Origin: an uncultured Acidobacteriota bacterium
Lineage (GTDB): Bacteria > Acidobacteriota > Terriglobia > Terriglobales > Acidobacteriaceae
Length of the DNA: 64,000 nucleotides
Direction: 5' to 3'
Assembly: GCA_903873705.1 (NCBI GenBank)
Contig: CAIQPK010000069.1
Coordinates: forward strand, 38,647 to 102,646
Below are positions 41,441 through 48,875 of this stretch, one piece after another (positions within the stretch are counted from its first letter, which is position 1; each line of letters opens with the position of its first letter). The notes under the pieces are model-generated. The model was not told the origin of the DNA and ran no database searches. It saw only the letters and a program-made list of their open reading frames with translations. Position numbers and translations under genes: made by a program.

Positions 41441-42061
41441 ATGAGCATGCGCATCGGCCTGGGCTTCGACTCCCACGCCTTCAAGCCCGGCGTCCCCCTG
41501 GTCATCGGCGGCCTCAAGATCGACCACCCCGAAGGCCTCGCCGGCCACTCCGACGGCGACCTCCTCCTCCATGCCATCACCGACGCCCTCCTCGGCGCCG
41601 TCTCCGCCGGCGATATCGGCACCTTCTTCCCGCCCTCCGACCCCAAGTGGAAAGGCGCCGACTCCACCGTCTTCCTCCAGACCGCGCTCGAGGAAATCGC
41701 CCTCGCCGGCTACAAGATCGTCAACATCGATTGCGTCCTCATCATGCACCGCCCCAAGATCGTCCCCATCGCCGCCGACATGCGCGAGCGCGTAGCCGAT
41801 CTCCTCTCCCTCGACCTCAAAAACGTCAGCATCAAGGCCAAAACCCCCGAAGGCCTAAACCACGACGGCACGGCGGTAGCCCACGTCGTCGCCCTCCTCG
41901 AATCCATCGACCTCCCCGAGGAGCACAAAAAGCTAACCGCCGAAGCCGACGTCCCCGACGAAGCCGACATCGACGGCGTCTTCACCACCCTCATCTCCAA
42001 GACCCACGACATCACCGCCCTAGGCCGCAAACCCGCCTTCGACACCGACGACCTCACCTGA
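41441..42061 (+). CDS. ispF: 2-C-methyl-D-erythritol 2,4-cyclodiphosphate synthase with C-terminal extension
   Basis: 206 residues. It cyclises CDP-ME-2-phosphate in the MEP pathway. Zinc and substrate motifs: IGLGFDSHAFKPGVPLVIGG (DxH), GHSDGDLLLHAITDALLGA (metal His), GDIGTFFPPSDPKWKGADS, and IKAKTPEGLNHDG. The core ends near residue ~160 as in other IspF. The last ~45 residues (EEHKKLTAEADVPDEADIDG, ending AFDTDDLT) are an acidic extension without known function. Confidence 0.94.
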   Translation: MSMRIGLGFDSHAFKPGVPLVIGGLKIDHPEGLAGHSDGDLLLHAITDALLGAVSAGDIGTFFPPSDPKWKGADSTVFLQTALEEIALAGYKIVNIDCVLIMHRPKIVPIAADMRERVADLLSLDLKNVSIKAKTPEGLNHDGTAVAHVVALLESIDLPEEHKKLTAEADVPDEADIDGVFTTLISKTHDITALGRKPAFDTDDLT

Positions 42062-42139
42062 GCAGGTCAACGCTTCGGCCTCGTCGTTCCGCCTTGAGTT
42101 TGTTGTGTCGCCTTGAAATTGTCTCTCCCCGCATGACCT

Positions 42140-42180
42140 TGTCATTCCGCAGCGCAGCGAAGGAATCTGCTTCTCGCTCG
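42140..42180. repeat. repeat family B', copy (ispF downstream gap)
   Basis: TTGTCATTCCGCAGCGCAGCG, AAGGAATCTGCTTCTCGCTC, the closest match to the priA-internal copy. Confidence 0.8.
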
Positions 42181-42219
42181 CACAGCCAACCGTTCCCAAT
42201 CGGGCCCTGCCAAGTGCGA

Positions 42220-42225
42220 TAAACT
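42220..42225 (+). promoter_or_regulatory. -10-like TAAACT seven nt before ATG
   Basis: GCGATAAACT-CTCCCGC-ATG before the TPR protein gene. Confidence 0.45.
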
Positions 42226-42232
42226 CTCCCGC

Positions 42233-43795
42233 ATGCGCAACCTCCTCCTCAGACTGCTGGCATTACCGGCTCTCTCCCTCGTCGCACAAAACCCACCCAC
42301 CTTCCGCCTCGTCACTCCCAGCGGCCCGGGCAGCATTACTATCAACATCACAGGCTGGACCGTAGAACGCGTCACGCTCTACGACCACGGCACACGCGCC
42401 GTCATTCTTTTGACCAACCCATCCCTCGGCATCATCGCCTCCTACATCCTCTCGAACGACGAAACCTTTGACTACAACAAGGAAAGCTGTAAAAACGATG
42501 TCCTTGGCACCGTTGTAAGGGATGTGCTCAAGACCGCCACCCTGCGCAACAAGCAGAACGGCTCGCGTCTACTCTCCACCGGCCAGACCCTCGACATGGG
42601 CTCGTACCTGCTCGTCAAGAATGAGGAGCTAATAGACCAGCAGAACGTCTTCGGCTTCATCTCCCACAATCACACTTGCGCCGAGATCCACCTCTCCCGC
42701 ACCCACTTCAAGGCGGGCGAAGACCATCTCTTTGATGCCACACTCGACAGCTTCCGCTTCGACCCCGCCGACATTCCCACTCCCTCCGACTACCAGGCCA
42801 TGACCGCCGTTCTACCGCCAGCCATGGCCGCCGCGTATCACAACGGTCCGTCATCAACGCGCGTCAAAGAAGAAACCTCGGCCGGACAGTCGCTCACCTT
42901 CGCCCTGCCCGGCCATCCCGGTTACGTCCACATGGACGCACCCAACTTCGTCATCACAGAGCTATCTGCCAAGCCCGACGGCAGCGAGTTCGGCATCCGC
43001 GCTCAGGACCGAGATATCTCCGGAGCTGAAGCTCTCGGCTTCCTCTTCCTCCCCAGCCCTGCACAACCCACCGCAACAGCCTGCCGCGACTGGATGCTCC
43101 GCTCCGAAAAATCTGACGGCGTCACCAACCGCAAGATCGTGAAGACCTACGAAACGAGCAGCGAGTCCGGCGTTCCCATTGCGCTCGTCGACTACGAGCA
43201 AACCAAAGCGCCCCCCTCCTCCCGCTTCGTCCGTCGCTTCTTCGCCGCCAGCCATGACCTTTGCCTTGACGTCTCCGTCATCGCCTCCAGTCCCCTGATG
43301 GGTTCAACTCCCGAAGCAGACCTCACCAAGACCCTCACCTTCGACGCCAGCCTCACCCCGAACTTCGCCTCCATCTTCCGCTACGCCACGGTGGTCTTCG
43401 ACCACCACGACCCATCCGCAGCCGCCCCGCTGTACGAAAAAGCTCTGGCTCTCGCCGACAGTGCCGCCGACCCCATTCACTCCCGCCGCCGTGTCACCGA
43501 CCAGGCCAGCATGGCCTACGGCATGGCTGGCAACCTCGCAAAATCCCGCGCCATCAACCAAGCCGCGATCCTCAAAGACCCCGACTACCCCCTCTACTAC
43601 TACAACCTCGCCTGCGCCGACGCCGAATCCGGCAACGCAGTAGAGGCCCGCGCCCACCTCCAACAGGCCTTCGACCGCCGCGCCAACACCCTCCCCGGCG
43701 AGCACCTCCCCGACCCAACCAGGGACGACTCCCTCCTCAAACTCAAAAAGGACAAAGACTTCTGGTCCTTCGTCCAGGCGCTTCCCAAGAGCTAG
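42233..43795 (+). CDS. exported protein with C-terminal TPR-like repeats, function unknown
   Basis: 520 residues with a signal peptide (LLLRLLALPALSLVAQ). The N-terminal ~330 residues have no family I recognise; motifs include DHGTRAVILLTNPSLGI and FGFISHNHTCAEIHLSRT. The C-terminus (~395-500) carries TPR-like helical repeats: AAPLYEKALALADSAADP, then ASMAYGMAGNLAKSRAINQA and YYYNLACADAESGNAVEARA. It probably scaffolds protein contacts in the periplasm. TAAACT lies 7 nt before the ATG. Confidence 0.65.
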   Translation: MRNLLLRLLALPALSLVAQNPPTFRLVTPSGPGSITINITGWTVERVTLYDHGTRAVILLTNPSLGIIASYILSNDETFDYNKESCKNDVLGTVVRDVLKTATLRNKQNGSRLLSTGQTLDMGSYLLVKNEELIDQQNVFGFISHNHTCAEIHLSRTHFKAGEDHLFDATLDSFRFDPADIPTPSDYQAMTAVLPPAMAAAYHNGPSSTRVKEETSAGQSLTFALPGHPGYVHMDAPNFVITELSAKPDGSEFGIRAQDRDISGAEALGFLFLPSPAQPTATACRDWMLRSEKSDGVTNRKIVKTYETSSESGVPIALVDYEQTKAPPSSRFVRRFFAASHDLCLDVSVIASSPLMGSTPEADLTKTLTFDASLTPNFASIFRYATVVFDHHDPSAAAPLYEKALALADSAADPIHSRRRVTDQASMAYGMAGNLAKSRAINQAAILKDPDYPLYYYNLACADAESGNAVEARAHLQQAFDRRANTLPGEHLPDPTRDDSLLKLKKDKDFWSFVQALPKS

Positions 43796-43927
43796 CTCGC
43801 CGCGCCGTCACCAGTGCCTTTGGTCACGTATAGTTCCGTACACGGCAGAAATAGCCGTCCGGCCGCGCTGTACCGTTATCTTCGGGTCCCTGCGTTTCAC
43901 TGAGCTTCAGGACGCCACGAGGTACGA

Positions 43928-45514
43928 ATGCGTCATTTCTCAGCGATCACCATCGCTGTTCTCATCGGGCTGGTCGCCGTCATCGCGCCTCTCTGGATCG
44001 CCCTCCAACTCTCCTGGGACCAGGCCCTCGCCGACGAAAACGCCGTCGCACTCAGCTACAGCCGCGACGTGCTCCGCCGCGCGGAAGAAACCGGCGTCCA
44101 GATCGGCCACGGCGTCACCCTGATCAACAACGCGCACAACCCTCCCTGCTCGCCACAGGAACTCGCTCTCATGCGCAAGGTCGACGTCGGCTCCAGCTAC
44201 ATACAGGCCGTTGGCCGCATGGCCGGCAGTCAGATCGCCTGCACCTCCGTCGCAGGCCAATTGCCCATCACCCTGGGCCCGCCCACGCTGATCACCGCCA
44301 TCGGCGCGGAAGAGCGCCTCAACGTCATGCTCCCTCTCGCCGACCATCCCGTCAGCGTCTTCTCCTACCACGGCCTTGCCTTCATCCTCGACCCCACACT
44401 CACCCTCGATATCCCCACCGAGGGCCCCGACATAGCCATCTCCATCTTCGTCCCGTCCTCCCCCACGCACGCCCTCTTCGCCGCGCGCGGCATCGCGCCT
44501 CATCCCGGCTGGTTCCGCTCCGTCGAAAAGGGCAGCCACATCACCTTCCGCGATGCCGGCTACCTCGTCACCGTCGCCCGCGCTGCGGATATCGACGTCG
44601 CCGTCATCACCTCCGCGCCGGAGTCTTACGTCTTCAACCGCGTCCGCCACCTCGCCTACATCTTCGTTCCCCTGGGACTCTTTTCGGCGGCCGGCCTGGC
44701 CTGGGCCGTCACCATGCTCTCCCGCATGCACCTCTCGCTGCCCGCCGTGCTGCGCGCCGCCGCACGGCGCAAGGAGTTCTTCGTCGAGTACCAGCCCATC
44801 GTCGACCTCGCCACCGGCCGTTGGGTCGGCGCCGAAGCACTCGTCCGCTGGCAGCGTGAGAACAAAGTCGTCGGCCCCGACGCCTTCATTCCCGCCGCTG
44901 AAGACAGCGGCGCCATCACCCACATCACCGCCTGCGTCATCGACATCGTCACCGCCGACCTGCCCGCCATCCTCACCGTCGATTCCCGCTTCACCATCGC
45001 CATCAACCTCTCCGCCTCCGACCTCTGCGCCCCGCAAACCGTCGACCGCTTTCGCAAGCTGCTTTCCGAGCCCGGCGTCTCTCCAGCCAACATCAAGGTA
45101 GAAGCCACCGAGCGCGGCTTCCTGCAAAGCGAGGAAGCCCGTCGCATCCTGGCCTCCATCCACGCCCTCGGCATTCAAATCTCCATCGACGACTTCGGCA
45201 CCGGCTACTCCAGCCTCTCCTGCCTTCAGACCCTCGAGCTCGACGCCCTCAAAATCGACAAAACCTTCGTCGAAACCATCGGCACTGACGGCGCTACCAG
45301 CCACGTCGTCTCCCACATTATCGACATGGCCCATTCCCTCAACCTCATCATGATCGCCGAAGGCGTCGAAACCCCCGCCCAGGCCGACTTCCTCCGCCAG
45401 AACGGCGTACAGTTCGCCCAGGGCTGGCTCTTCGGCAAAGCCATGCGCCTCCCCGCCCTCTGCGCCGGCTGCCGCGGTTATAGCAAAGCCACCGGGCACG
45501 CGATGAAATCCTGA
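43928..45514 (+). CDS. CSS-motif EAL c-di-GMP phosphodiesterase, copy 1
   Basis: 528 residues. An N-terminal TM (ITIAVLIGLVAVIAPLWIAL), a periplasmic CSS sensor (Cys74 in NPPCSP, Cys105 in IACTS, 31 apart), a second TM (HLAYIFVPLGLFSAAGLAWA) and a cytoplasmic EAL domain from ~275. All EAL catalytic residues are visible: GAEALVRW, INLSASDL, VEATERG, IDDFGTGYSSL, LKIDK, AEGVET. In E. coli PdeC-type proteins the CSS cysteines form a disulfide that controls activity. No GGDEF domain. Likely degrades c-di-GMP in response to periplasmic redox state. Confidence 0.92.
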   Translation: MRHFSAITIAVLIGLVAVIAPLWIALQLSWDQALADENAVALSYSRDVLRRAEETGVQIGHGVTLINNAHNPPCSPQELALMRKVDVGSSYIQAVGRMAGSQIACTSVAGQLPITLGPPTLITAIGAEERLNVMLPLADHPVSVFSYHGLAFILDPTLTLDIPTEGPDIAISIFVPSSPTHALFAARGIAPHPGWFRSVEKGSHITFRDAGYLVTVARAADIDVAVITSAPESYVFNRVRHLAYIFVPLGLFSAAGLAWAVTMLSRMHLSLPAVLRAAARRKEFFVEYQPIVDLATGRWVGAEALVRWQRENKVVGPDAFIPAAEDSGAITHITACVIDIVTADLPAILTVDSRFTIAINLSASDLCAPQTVDRFRKLLSEPGVSPANIKVEATERGFLQSEEARRILASIHALGIQISIDDFGTGYSSLSCLQTLELDALKIDKTFVETIGTDGATSHVVSHIIDMAHSLNLIMIAEGVETPAQADFLRQNGVQFAQGWLFGKAMRLPALCAGCRGYSKATGHAMKS

Positions 45515-45538
45515 TCTCAACCGCCACCTGCACCCTTT

Positions 45539-45582
45539 GCGAAACTTCGCGTTTTAAACTTCGCGCACGTCGCGTCAAGGCA
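45539..45582. repeat. repeat family C, copy 3
   Basis: TTGCGAAACTTCGCGTTTTAAAC then TTCGCGCACGTCGCGTCAAGG, between the EAL gene and gltX. Confidence 0.78.
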
Positions 45583-45643
45583 CTCCGCCCCACCGCCACC
45601 ACCTTCCCCACGGCAACCAACCTGTTAACATGGCCTCTGAGCC

Positions 45644-47143
45644 ATGACCGCAGAAAACCCCACACCCCGCCCCACCCGAGTCCGCATCGCCCCCTCGCCC
45701 ACCGGCGACCCCCACGTCGGCACCGCCTACATCGGCCTGCTGAACTACCTCTTCGCCACCCAGCGCGGCGGCGAGTTCATCCTCCGCATCGAAGACACCG
45801 ACCGCACCCGCTTCCACGCCGGCTCCGAGCAGATGATCTTCGACGCCCTCAAATGGGTCGGCCTCACCTGGACCGAAGGCCCCGAGGTCGGCGGCCCCCA
45901 CGGCCCCTACCGCCAGTCCGAACGCACCGAAATCTACCGCAAATACGCGCAGATCCTGCTCGACAACGGCACCGCCTACAAGTCCTTCGAGTCCGAAGCC
46001 GAGCTCGAAGAAATGCGCCGCCAGCAGACCGCCGCCAAGCAGCCACCGCGCTACAACGGCGCGCATCGCCACCTCACGCCCGAGCAAATCTCGGCCTACG
46101 AAGCCGAAGGCCGCCCCGCAGTCATCCGCCTCAAGGTCCCCGAAAACACCAGCACCACCTTCCGCGACGAACTCCGCGGCGACATCACCTTCGACCACAA
46201 CAACGTCGATGACCAGGTGTTGATGAAGTCCGACGGCTTCCCCACCTACCACCTCGCCAACGTCGTCGACGACCACCTCATGGGCATCACTGACGTCATC
46301 CGCGCCGAAGAATGGATCAGTTCCACACCCAAGCACGTCCTGCTCTACAAAGCCTTCGGCTGGCAGGCCCCCAACTTCTGGCACATGCCGCTGCTGCGCA
46401 ACATCGACAAGAGCAAAATTTCGAAACGCAAAAATCCCGTCTCGCTTAACTACTACCGCGAGTCCGGCTACCTCCCCGAAGCCCTCCTCAACTTCCTCGG
46501 CCTCATGGGCGGCGGCATGGCCCAGCCCACCGAGCAGGAAATCGTCTCCAAGGGCCTCAACACCAAGGAAGGCGACATCTTCTCGCTGGCCGAGATGATC
46601 GAAAAGTTCGACTTCAAGCGCATATCCCTCGGCGGCCCTGTCTTCGACCTCGTCAAGCTCCGCTGGCTCAACGGCGAGTACATCCGCAAGCAATCGCCGG
46701 AAGCCTTCTACGCCTCCCTGCGCCGCACCATCCTCTCCGACGATTACCTCCAGGCCGTAGCCTCACTCGTCCACACCCGCCTCGAAACCCTCGGCCAGTT
46801 CGGCGACATGACCAGCTTCCTCTTCTCCGACAACGTCCTCCCAACGGACGCCGTCTTCCTTCCCAAAAAGCGCACCCTCGAAGAAACCCTCGCCTTCGTC
46901 CCCGAGCAGATCACCGCCCTCGAGTCCGCGGACTGGGACCTGACCAGCATCGAGTCCGCGCTCAAGAAACTCGGCGAAGAAAAGCAGTGGTCAGTAAAAG
47001 AAAACTTCATGCTCCTCCGCGCCATCATCACCGGCAGCGCCACCTCGCCACCACTGGTCGAGTCCCTGGTAGTCTTCGGCAAAGCCCGCACCCTCGACCG
47101 CATGCGCCGCTTCCTCGAAGCCCAGAAAAAAATCCGCCGCTAA
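45644..47143 (+). CDS. gltX: glutamate--tRNA ligase
   Basis: 499 residues. It charges tRNA(Glu) (possibly tRNA(Gln) as well, if GatCAB is present). The HIGH-like motif is SPTGDPHVGTAYIGLLNYLF (~15-30), followed by FILRIEDTDRTRF; the KMSKR-like motif is KSKISKRKNPVSLNYYRE (~257). The class I Rossmann core and the C-terminal anticodon-binding helical domain (ITALESADWDLTSIESAL) are complete. ATG at 45644. Confidence 0.95.
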   Translation: MTAENPTPRPTRVRIAPSPTGDPHVGTAYIGLLNYLFATQRGGEFILRIEDTDRTRFHAGSEQMIFDALKWVGLTWTEGPEVGGPHGPYRQSERTEIYRKYAQILLDNGTAYKSFESEAELEEMRRQQTAAKQPPRYNGAHRHLTPEQISAYEAEGRPAVIRLKVPENTSTTFRDELRGDITFDHNNVDDQVLMKSDGFPTYHLANVVDDHLMGITDVIRAEEWISSTPKHVLLYKAFGWQAPNFWHMPLLRNIDKSKISKRKNPVSLNYYRESGYLPEALLNFLGLMGGGMAQPTEQEIVSKGLNTKEGDIFSLAEMIEKFDFKRISLGGPVFDLVKLRWLNGEYIRKQSPEAFYASLRRTILSDDYLQAVASLVHTRLETLGQFGDMTSFLFSDNVLPTDAVFLPKKRTLEETLAFVPEQITALESADWDLTSIESALKKLGEEKQWSVKENFMLLRAIITGSATSPPLVESLVVFGKARTLDRMRRFLEAQKKIRR

Positions 47144-47165
47144 CCTCGTCCCTCCCCCGTCAATC

Positions 47166-47200
47166 GGGTGCCCCATGTCCCGCTTCTGGGACATGGGAAC
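47166..47200. repeat. hairpin repeat family A, copy after gltX
   Basis: GGGTGCCCCATGTCCCG, loop CTT, CTGGGACATGGGAAC: perfect CCCATGTCCC/GGGACATGGG arms (47173-47198). The stem bases differ from the 1291 copy but pair, i.e. compensated changes. Confidence 0.82.
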
Positions 47201-47264
47201 TACGTTCGCGCTGCGTTATCCTGTTGGGCATTCTCACATCTGCCTCAACGCACGGAGCCCAGCC

Positions 47265-47648
47265 ATGACCCTCGCCACCCACAACCCCATCGGCTTCATC
47301 CCCACCACCAACCCCGCCACCGCCCGGCGCTTCTTCGCCGAAACCCTCGGCCTCACCCTTATCAGCGAAGACCAGTTCGCCCTCGTCTTCCACATCGGCC
47401 CGCACCACCAGATGCTCCGCGTCACCATCGTCCCGAGCTACACGCCGCTGCCCTTCACCATCTTCGGCTGGGAAGTCTCCAACCTCGCCGAAGTCGTCAC
47501 CCAACTCACCGCCGCCGGCGTCGGCTTTCAGCGTTACAGCTTCCTCCCTCAGGACGACCTCGGCATCTGGACCGCCCCCAGCGGCAGCCAGATAGCCTGG
47601 TTCCACGACCCCGAAGGCAACATCCTCTCCCTCTCCAAACACGACTAA
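47265..47648 (+). CDS. VOC family (glyoxalase/bleomycin-resistance fold) protein
   Basis: 127 residues from ATG 47265, one VOC module pair. The N-terminus GFIPTTNPATARRFFAETLG is the usual betaalphabeta entry, followed by QFALVFHIG and, near the end, GSQIAWFHDPEGNILSLSKHD with the typical DPEGN turn. Metal ligand candidates are only partly conserved. It could be a lyase, dioxygenase-like or binding protein; no substrate can be assigned. It is monocistronic. Confidence 0.85.
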   Translation: MTLATHNPIGFIPTTNPATARRFFAETLGLTLISEDQFALVFHIGPHHQMLRVTIVPSYTPLPFTIFGWEVSNLAEVVTQLTAAGVGFQRYSFLPQDDLGIWTAPSGSQIAWFHDPEGNILSLSKHD

Positions 47649-47667
47649 GCTTTCCACCCGCCAACAC

Positions 47668-47720
47668 CGTCATCTCGACCGAAGCGCAGCGAAGTAGAGA
47701 GATCCCCGCATTGGCCTTTG
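47668..47720. repeat. repeat family B, copy after the VOC gene
   Basis: GTCATCTCGACCGAAGCGCAG, GAAGTAGAGAGATCCCCGCATT, then within 25 bp a family C copy. Same order as at 2061-2189. Confidence 0.8.
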
Positions 47721-47741
47721 CTTTTGGCGTTGCTTGTCCTG

Positions 47742-47787
47742 CTTCGCGCAACTTCGCGTTTAAACTTTGCGAACTCCGCGTCAAGGT
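47742..47787. repeat. repeat family C, copy 4
   Basis: CTTCGCGCAACTTCGCGTTTAAAC then TTTGCGAACTCCGCGTCAAGG, then GTTGCCGTTGCCCGAAGGCACCC, the same mosaic order as at 2.1-2.2 kb. Confidence 0.78.
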
Positions 47788-47822
47788 TGCTGCTCGTGTT
47801 GCCGTTGCCCGAAGGCACCCTT

Positions 47823-48698
47823 CTACTTCGACTCCGCCTCCATCTTTTCAAACGAAGCCAGCGCATCCTTCACGCGGTCCTTTTTCACAAACGGCGTCGC
47901 CAGAAACCGGTCCACCACGGCATCGAACCGCTCCGGCTCGTCATACGGAATCGTGTGCGTCGCATTCGCAAAAATATTCAGCTGCGCATTCGACAGATGG
48001 TGGTAGATCTCCAGCGTATGGTCATCGCTGATCAGGTCGTGGTCGCTCGCCAACACCAGCACCGGCACCTTGATTACCTCCAGCGCCTCCGGCTTGATGT
48101 GCGGCTCATCCAGCATCATCTGCACCACCTTCAGCTCACGCTTTCCCTGCGGAGTAGCACGCTCCGCCGCCGGCACCGCATCCAGCATCGAGTGCACCAT
48201 CGTCAACGCGTCCGGGTGCGCCCCACTTGGATAAAGGTTCGCCGCCATCGACACAATCTTCTTCACCTTCTCCGGATGCCGAATCCCCATCAGCAGAGAC
48301 TCAATCCCACCATCGCTCCACCCCAGCACACAAACCGGCGGCGTATGCAGATGATCCAGCAGCGCCGCCAGGTCATCCGTCATCACTTCGTAGTTGATCG
48401 GCGCCGCGCTGCTACCCGATTTCCCCTGCTCCCGGCTATCCATCGCAATCACGCGATAGTGCTTCCGAAAATGCTCAATCTGTGCGCTGAAGTTTCCAAT
48501 GCTGCCGCCATTACCATGAACCAGAAGCAGCGGCTCACCCGTGCCATAAGTCTCGTAGTACAGCGTCACACCATCGTGCACAAACGTATGACCAGCTGCC
48601 GGATCGGCCCCGTACTTCACCGTTCGCTTCGCCTGCCCGTCGGCGGCTCCCGCACAAAATATCACCACGCACAGCACCCGCACAAACAAACGCACCAC
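47823..48698 (-). CDS. exported alpha/beta-fold hydrolase
   Basis: 291 residues from GTG 48698 with AAGGAGG as a good ribosome-binding site. Signal peptide (VVIFCAGAADG). Alpha/beta-hydrolase motifs: oxyanion LLVHGNGGSIGNFSAQIEH (~60), a nucleophile elbow VCVLGWSDGGIESLLMG (GWSDGG, Ser ~125), catalytic Asp region VLVLASDHDLISDDHTLEI, and late His in ANATHTIPYDEPE. The triad Ser-Asp-His looks intact. The substrate is unknown. Confidence 0.9.
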   Translation of the reverse strand: MVRLFVRVLCVVIFCAGAADGQAKRTVKYGADPAAGHTFVHDGVTLYYETYGTGEPLLLVHGNGGSIGNFSAQIEHFRKHYRVIAMDSREQGKSGSSAAPINYEVMTDDLAALLDHLHTPPVCVLGWSDGGIESLLMGIRHPEKVKKIVSMAANLYPSGAHPDALTMVHSMLDAVPAAERATPQGKRELKVVQMMLDEPHIKPEALEVIKVPVLVLASDHDLISDDHTLEIYHHLSNAQLNIFANATHTIPYDEPERFDAVVDRFLATPFVKKDRVKDALASFEKMEAESK

Positions 48699-48875
48699 GC
48701 CAGCCTCCTTAAAAATCCAGATAGAACATCTCGCTTACTTTTAGTCGCAACGATCCTCCAGACGGTCCACCCAGACAGGGCCCGCTTGTCCCATCACGGC
48801 ATCGTAAATCAGGTTCTCAAATAGTTCCCCATAAGGGTCTCAGGCTATAAAGACGTCTCAATTTCGCGGCCGTGA
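48699..48875. other. gene-free junction where GC skew of the plus strand reverses
   Basis: 177 bp without a credible gene. Left of here the plus strand is C-rich over G (one 60-base line at 47401 has 29 C and 11 G); right of here it is mostly G-rich (line 51241: 28 G, 10 C), for genes in both orientations. The gap itself has no clear cluster of DnaA boxes and no dif-like site. It may mark a replication origin region or a rearrangement breakpoint. Confidence 0.5.

Noticed and set aside
43940..45520. 526-codon minus-strand open frame opposite EAL copy 1
   Set aside because: Gly/Asp/Val-rich low-complexity translation, fully antisense to an intact EAL protein.
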